Positions 58,716-64,000 of a stretch of 64,000 nt of DNA are shown here, in pieces. Source of the stretch: Antedon mediterranea (Eukaryota > Echinodermata > Crinoidea > Comatulida > Antedonidae); assembly GCF_964355755.1 (NCBI RefSeq), contig NC_092676.1, forward strand, positions 16,226,288 through 16,290,287, read 5' to 3'. The stretch's first letter is position 1; the number at the start of each line of letters is the position of its first letter. A program made the translations under genes and the position numbers. The notes under the pieces are model-generated. The model saw only the letters and a list, made by a program, of their open reading frames with translations. It made no database searches and was not told where the DNA came from.

Positions 58716-60879
58716 CTGGTATTTAAAGTATGTTATATATTGGAAAGAAACATTTATGGTTATACATGGCTACCTCCAATTAAAAAACACAGAAGACTGG
58801 TCTATCAAATCTGTTAATACAAGAAAGTTTAATGTAATTGTGTCCAGCTATAGTTATGCTATAGATATACACTATACACTACGTGTATCATAATGATCGT
58901 ATTATAATGTATATTTTTTATAACAATGTACTGTGTATATTAAGATACAATGCAAGCTGTTACTCCACATCAGAATAAATTCAATAAAGAACATGGTTGA
59001 TTACTTTGAACTTTCCATATAGTAGGGCCTGTTTATGCTGCATATTGCCAAACTGTTTATTTAAAAAATATAATCTTTAAACTGACTAAATTTAAACTAA
59101 ATTTATGTTTGATTGTAAATAATATTACCGTAATAATAATTGTACCCAAAATTCAATGTAATCAAGTGTTCTAGATACTACAGCTGTCAATCAAATAACT
59201 GTTCTTTTGCATTTCAGTTAAAAGTTGCACAGTGATAACCAGTTAAATGGCATTCTAACCAGTTAAATGACTTCTAACCAGTTAAATGGCATTCTAACTC
59301 CTAATAGTTTTGTGTTTTAACCGGTATTTTTATGCTGCCATTTAATAGTATAGTATTGAAAATTTGTCTCGTTTCTGCTGCAAAGAAGTTAGGGGCAATT
59401 TATTCACACAGTTATTATTTGGTTATTTTTTTGCGGCAAAAACAGGCCCTAAAAACTATAGTTAGTTATAATGTGTAGAAAGGATGCTGTTGCAGAGAGG
59501 TACAGTGTTCAAGCTTGTTTCTCTGCAATGTAAATAATAATAAAATATGTGAACTTTTCATCTTTTTTTGTTGTTGACTATTATTGATTATAATTTTATG
59601 CTGTGCCTAAATTATACTGGATACCAGAGTATATTCTAAATATCTCTCTAATCTCAGTAGTATTTACGTGTACATTCACAAAGTCTGATGATGTCATTAC
59701 AGGGTGACTTCTTTGTGAATTATATAAATCTGATGTATACAAAAGTGTGAAGAAGTTATTTTAAATGTATGGTTCGACTTTCATTTTATTGTCAAAGTTA
59801 GAAAAGAAACTTATATTGTAGAACATTGATATTTAAAACCACAACATTCTATTATGTTATGACTTTGTTTAGGTACATCATTTGTGTTGTTTGTTCTGTA
59901 TGATTGCCTCCTATGGTATATATATAGGGACAATGATGATAACATTTGCTTTTGAAAATACTCGGCAATGCATCTAAATACAGTACATAATAATTATACC
60001 CTTGTATTGCATATAAACAGTTCAAAATATTTCGGGCCTGTTCAGGCTAGTTATTTACCCAGATAAGTTGGTTCCTACCCATCAGAGTTAATGCATCACC
60101 TCACTCACCACTAGTTTCCTGAGGTCTTAAAATAATTTTGCCTCTTCAATATACCTTAACATGTATGACACTTGATGATAGAACGAGCAAATGACAGTGC
60201 ATATGTTAACACTGTGTTTTAAATGTGGTACTACTGTATATCTCTGGTCTGATGTTTAGAATGGCGTTTTGCTTTTTGTGTGGAAGAGAATATAGTGGGT
60301 TGGGTTCATCCATATGGGTTGGGGTGTTTATTCAAAGCAGGATGTTATTCAAATAAATACAGTATTCACTATGCATACACATTTTTCTAGGTCCAGAACT
60401 GGATAACTCAAAATAAACAAGCACATTCTACAAATAAAATTTATTTATTTTAAATCAATAACTTGATTGCTGATAAATACTGTAAAACAGATATAGAAAA
60501 TTAGTCAATAGTATTTTTCATATAAAATATACCGACTACAGTACACTACTACAATTGTTCATAAACCACAATTGATTATTGAGTTTTTCACGTTATCATA
60601 GATTCCTCAATTGATTCATTTTAAAGTTCAAGTACAACGTGAAACTACAATATTTTACCTCATTTAACTGGATTTATTATCATGATTTTTGTAAAAACCA
60701 TAATATATAATTCTATTATAAATGTTGAACTTTTGAATAATAGTATATAATCTTAGACCAATTAAAATAAATATTGATAAATCTACATTTGTTTAGCACT
60801 ATTTTGATAAAATATCAGAATGCTTGTGGTTCTTTAAATAATGTATTGTACCCCACAAACATGATGATTAATATAATCA

Positions 60880-61115
60880 GACTTTAAATAGTCCATTTTG
60901 TAGTTTTAACAAAGTTAATCACATTAGTAGAGAAAAACCAACAAATATAATGTTTTCACTTATAAAACGACAAAATAAATGGTTAAATTCAACCAAAAAC
61001 CCATTGGCTGGCAGCCAATTAAACTATTTTTTTGCATAAATTACATTTTTCAGTTAAATAATTGTAATAATAAAAGTGAATAACTATTATGTGACATTAA
61101 AATGGCATTAAACAA
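60880..61115 (+). repeat. Dispersed repeat family A, copy 4
   Basis: It shares tccattttgtagttttaa, ataatgttttcac, ggctggcagccaat and attatgtgacattaaaatgg with the other copies. Confidence 0.5.
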
Positions 61116-61789
61116 AACAATTTAAAAAAATCTTTTTTGAAGGGAGACAATATCATATACAGACCACAATTTTCTTTCTAATTTACAGGTAAGTATTTAG
61201 CTAGTACAACCTATATGACTATAACATCAGAAAATGAATTGGCCATGAAACCATACCATTGAACCAGTTACATGTATAAACTGCTCGGCTATGGATAAAC
61301 CACTTGGCCAATGCAAAAGGCAGCCATGGATAAACCACTTGGCCAATGAATTACTTTTTATTGTGACTTATCATTTTTCGCTATAAAGAAAATTGAATAG
61401 ATGTACTTTCAATTGGTTCTTCTCTTCTCGTCAAGTATAAACAAATTATTTCAAAACCTTGCATTAATATTGGCCATTTAATATTAAAATGTATGAAACA
61501 TTAGCAACCTTTTTGTTCCAGTCTGCTATGAAACAATAAAACCTGACAGCATCTGTGGATGCTCATCTTCGAATATGGTATTGCTTTTACATTAGTGAAA
61601 TCACTAATTTTTACCCCATCAGATTACTAAAATATTCTCCTGGTCTCTGATGTTCCTGAAAACAAACTGTCATCTACATGTGTGGCTACTGTGTTATCAT
61701 AGTCCACCCCCCCCCCCCCCCCAAAAAAAGAGCTGTTGGTAAACAATTTTGGTTTCTGTCATGATCTATTATACAAATAATGAATGTTT

Positions 61790-62235
61790 ATAAGTGCAAT
61801 GGTACAAATAATTTCATGAGACTATAATAGAACATTTCATCTTTCACTGATGAAATTATTTGTTCCATTGTACGAAATAAATATTCATCATCAAATATTC
61901 ATTATTTGTTTTATACCACACCTACTTTAATGAGAGGTTAGGCCAAAAGGCAGCGCTCCAATTTTTGACGTGAGGTAGAACAATTATAGACGGCGCAGGT
62001 TAATTGAATGTGGTCAGTCAACAAGAGCCTTGGGTCACATGTATGGTTGCTGCTCCTTGTGTAACAAAAATGAACCCGCAAAATGAAATTGCACACTCGA
62101 TGTCATAAGGGTTCAATATTGCACTCTTTGTGATGTAAGAGTTCAATATTGCACTCTCGATGCCATAAGAGTTCAATAGAATATTTATTGGATATCATGT
62201 GACCCACCATCCCTCCAAAAGTCAAGAATCTACTC
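61790..62235. repeat. Dispersed repeat family B, long copy 2
   Basis: It matches 49500-49895 in block order. Inside it lies a short tandem run of about three 33-bp units (62095-62180) containing gttcaatattgcactct. Confidence 0.6.
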
Positions 62236-62345
62236 AGGTTTGTTATAAATCTTCGTACATTAGTAGACCGGCAGCATACTGAGAACAAAAGGTCCCTATC
62301 AATAATTACTATCCAGAGTTTAATAAAATACTATATTTCTATTGA

Positions 62346-63746
62346 TTACGGCCATGTAATTTTCTTAGGTTTCTTCTTTGGAGAACTATCACCATCCAAC
62401 TTCTAAAATATAATGAAATCAGATTTAGTGTTAATATTATTATATTTCCCCAAGACAAAATTCAATAATGCAAACTGAATAACATTAAATGAATGATAGT
62501 GATAATGATTATGATAATGATGGGGGTGACAATCTCTGGTTTCTCCTTTGAAGAACCATCACATTCCAACTTCTAAAATAGAATGAAATTATACTCAGTG
62601 TTAGTATGGAATTTTTCACACCAGATTTTGTTTCCCCATACCATAATTCAATAACTGCATAATGAATAACAAATGAATGTATAATATACCTGCCAAATCT
62701 TACACATGATTGTCCTCATTTTCACACAACACAATGTATCCACACATCATTCAATTTATTCACACATCATAGCACCAAAAACATGCTGGCATTGAATGGC
62801 ATTAAATAAATTTCTTTTAAATTTAATAATATTTCCAGTCTATTTTCATATTTGCTGTTGAATAGTTGACAACACTGTCAGTTTTCATTGTACATAATCA
62901 ACCCTCAAAAACTGATCAGTTCTTTAATGTGTCAGGGTCATAGCCAGACAACTTTTTGAGGTATGTACTGTATACAGTAAAAACAAAAATATGTATAAAT
63001 GACACCATTACCGATACAGTACAGTAGTAAATCTCTGTCTACACTATCAAACTAGTTTGACAAAATAAGTGTGATATGCCCAAATATGATATTGATATTC
63101 CCAAATATGGTAGTGATATGACATCATCATATCCATATATGGGCACATCACATTTTTTGTTGCATAAAGTTTGATAATGTAGACAGAGCTTAAGGGCATT
63201 TACTTTTCAGTATTGAATAATGTATTATAGGAGGTGTGGGAGGATGTTTTGGACATGGCATGAAAAGAGTTGGCAGGTATACGTACTGTATGATAGCGGT
63301 GATTGTGGTAGTGATGAAAATAATTAATACTGTACAGTAGTACTGTACACTTTTATTCTTTCAATTTAATGTAGGCTGGACAGTACTGTAATGTATTGTA
63401 CTGTACAAATGGCAATTTAAAATAGATACAGTTATTCTGAGAATCAGAAATTACCTGTTCTGTTTGTTGCGAAGGCCTTTTAAGATTTGTAATAGGACTA
63501 GTCGATGTTGGCAAGTTCATCGTGCGTTTCTTCGCAGGTGGCGATAATGACGACGTCGATGGTGGACTTTTTAACTTGATAACCTTTCCATTTTGTTTTT
63601 TATTGCCTTGTTTCTCTTCGCTGGGGTTTTTTAACTTTGCAATACGATTTTTCTTATTGAGGACAATAGGGGGTGGTTTTAACCTAAAACCAGGCTTTGA
63701 TGCAACATTTGTTGACATAACGAGACCACCTGCTGTAGGAGATGAG
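62346..63746 (-). CDS. Unidentified Lys/Ser/Pro-rich protein, C-terminal exons
   Basis: Two exons are supported on the - strand: 63746-63455 (preceded by TTTTGCAG, followed by GTAATT) and a terminal exon 62402-62346 (preceded by TTTTAG, ending TAA). Phase fits: the first exon ends on a codon boundary and the last starts with one. The visible protein is about 115 residues. It is basic and low in complexity (KNRIAKLKNPSEEK, SPPAKKRTMNLPTS), probably disordered and nuclear. It ends KKKPKKITWP-stop, where KITW fits the RVxF docking motif for protein phosphatase 1. A degenerate duplicate of the last exon lies at 62528-62572. The gene continues to the right of the window. I do not recognise the family. 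Confidence 0.6.
62528..62572 (-). pseudogene. Duplicated, decayed copy of the terminal exon
   Basis: Reads KLECDGSSKEKPE after TTTTAG, aligning with KLDGDSSPKKKPK of the terminal exon 170 bp away. Flanking intron sequence is duplicated too (ttctaaaata and aatgaat blocks). It lacks the KITWP end and has no good donor, so it is more likely a relic than an alternative exon. Confidence 0.5.
63031..63193. mobile_element. MITE, TCTGTCTACACTATC family, copy 5 (longest)
   Basis: The left end is atctctgtctacactatcaa and the right end is gataatgtagacagagctta. A block near ttgatattcccaaatatg is partly duplicated inside. It lies in an intron of the right-edge gene. Confidence 0.72.
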
Positions 63747-64000
63747 CTGCAAAATAATAACAATTAATAAAAGTGTGATTATTAGAGGAATTTATTTCAC
63801 CGTTTTTTGGGAATTATCATCAAAATATATACTGTTCTGTTTGAAACCAGTACCAGCATACATGACCAAGTATAATCCCATGTTCGAGTATAATCAAATT
63901 TAGGCTAAATTGGACACAAGACTTTGGTAAAATTCATTTTTAATGCAATCTGTGACAATCCAACACCTTATTTCCTAAAATTACTGTACTGTACATTTCT
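63747..64000. other. Intron of the right-edge gene
   Basis: AT-rich sequence upstream (on the - strand) of the acceptor at 63747. No further exon recognised before the window ends. Confidence 0.4.

Larger units (their letters stand above)
55950..62345. other. Long non-coding region between DNAJC8 and the right-edge gene
   Basis: This 6.4-kb AT-rich region lies between two convergent genes and has no supported CDS. It contains the DNAJC8 3'UTR, with AATAAA at 57526-57531 and 58983-58988 as possible poly(A) signals. It also holds tandem repeats (56771-57000, 57564-57721), MITE copy 4 (57788-57911), a TE remnant with inverted ggatccagga ends (58510-58715), dispersed repeats (60880-61115, 61790-62235), and a C16 homopolymer at 61707-61722. 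On the - strand AATAAA (62184-62189) could end the right-edge gene. Confidence 0.55.

Noticed and set aside
62346-63746. PPP1R10 (PNUTS) identity for the right-edge gene
   Set aside because: KITWP resembles the PNUTS docking motif, but the stop follows at once and the PNUTS sequence downstream of the motif is absent.

Overview
The window is animal nuclear DNA: AT-rich, with short exons bounded by GT..AG introns and many dispersed repeats. Bursts of CTAGGCCTAG-type sequence, a transposon closely resembling the sea-urchin TU foldback family, and the sequences of the conserved genes suggest a marine invertebrate deuterostome. An echinoderm is the most likely host, but this is inference.

Five conserved host genes can be read, and four were traced exon by exon with matching splice phases. 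From left to right: (1) the 3' part of an alpha-tubulin gene (+, 1238-2475); (2) a complete 23-exon PDE10A-type cyclic-nucleotide phosphodiesterase (+, 4320-20932; 822 aa), with a 91-copy 29-bp minisatellite in intron 19; (3) GPN2, a GPN-loop GTPase (-, 31110-29077; 4 exons, 286 aa); (4) RMI1, the scaffold of the BLM/TOP3A dissolvasome (+, 42413-50499; 13 exons, 625 aa); (5) DNAJC8, a spliceosome-associated J protein (+, 51321-55949; 8 exons, 245 aa). A sixth, unidentified Lys/Ser/Pro-rich gene enters from the right edge on the - strand (63746-62346) and converges on DNAJC8.

Between PDE10A and RMI1 the sequence is mostly mobile-element debris. It holds a decayed protein-kinase pseudogene (about 21.7-22.76 kb), broken duplicate fragments of GPN2 exon 1 (23.70-23.97 kb), two anonymous terminal-inverted-repeat (TIR) elements, and a 2083-bp foldback transposon (26737-28819). 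Beyond GPN2 lies a young LTR retroelement (32514-40364, - strand). It has 667-bp LTRs that differ at two sites by eye, a gag-like ORF and an aspartic-protease ORF, but no recognisable reverse transcriptase or integrase. Two more transposons sit inside it: a 1242-bp TIR element in the gag ORF (9-bp target duplication) and a 725-bp foldback element in its 5' LTR (8-bp target duplication). The order of insertion can therefore be read directly.

The host genes are housekeeping or signalling genes with no operon-like linkage. The points that most merit a second look are the TU-like foldback pair, the nested retroelement with a helix-hairpin-helix motif in its gag ORF, two independent tandem duplications that copy splice donors inside PDE10A, and the repeated Trp-Pro-Asp-Asp array in RMI1.
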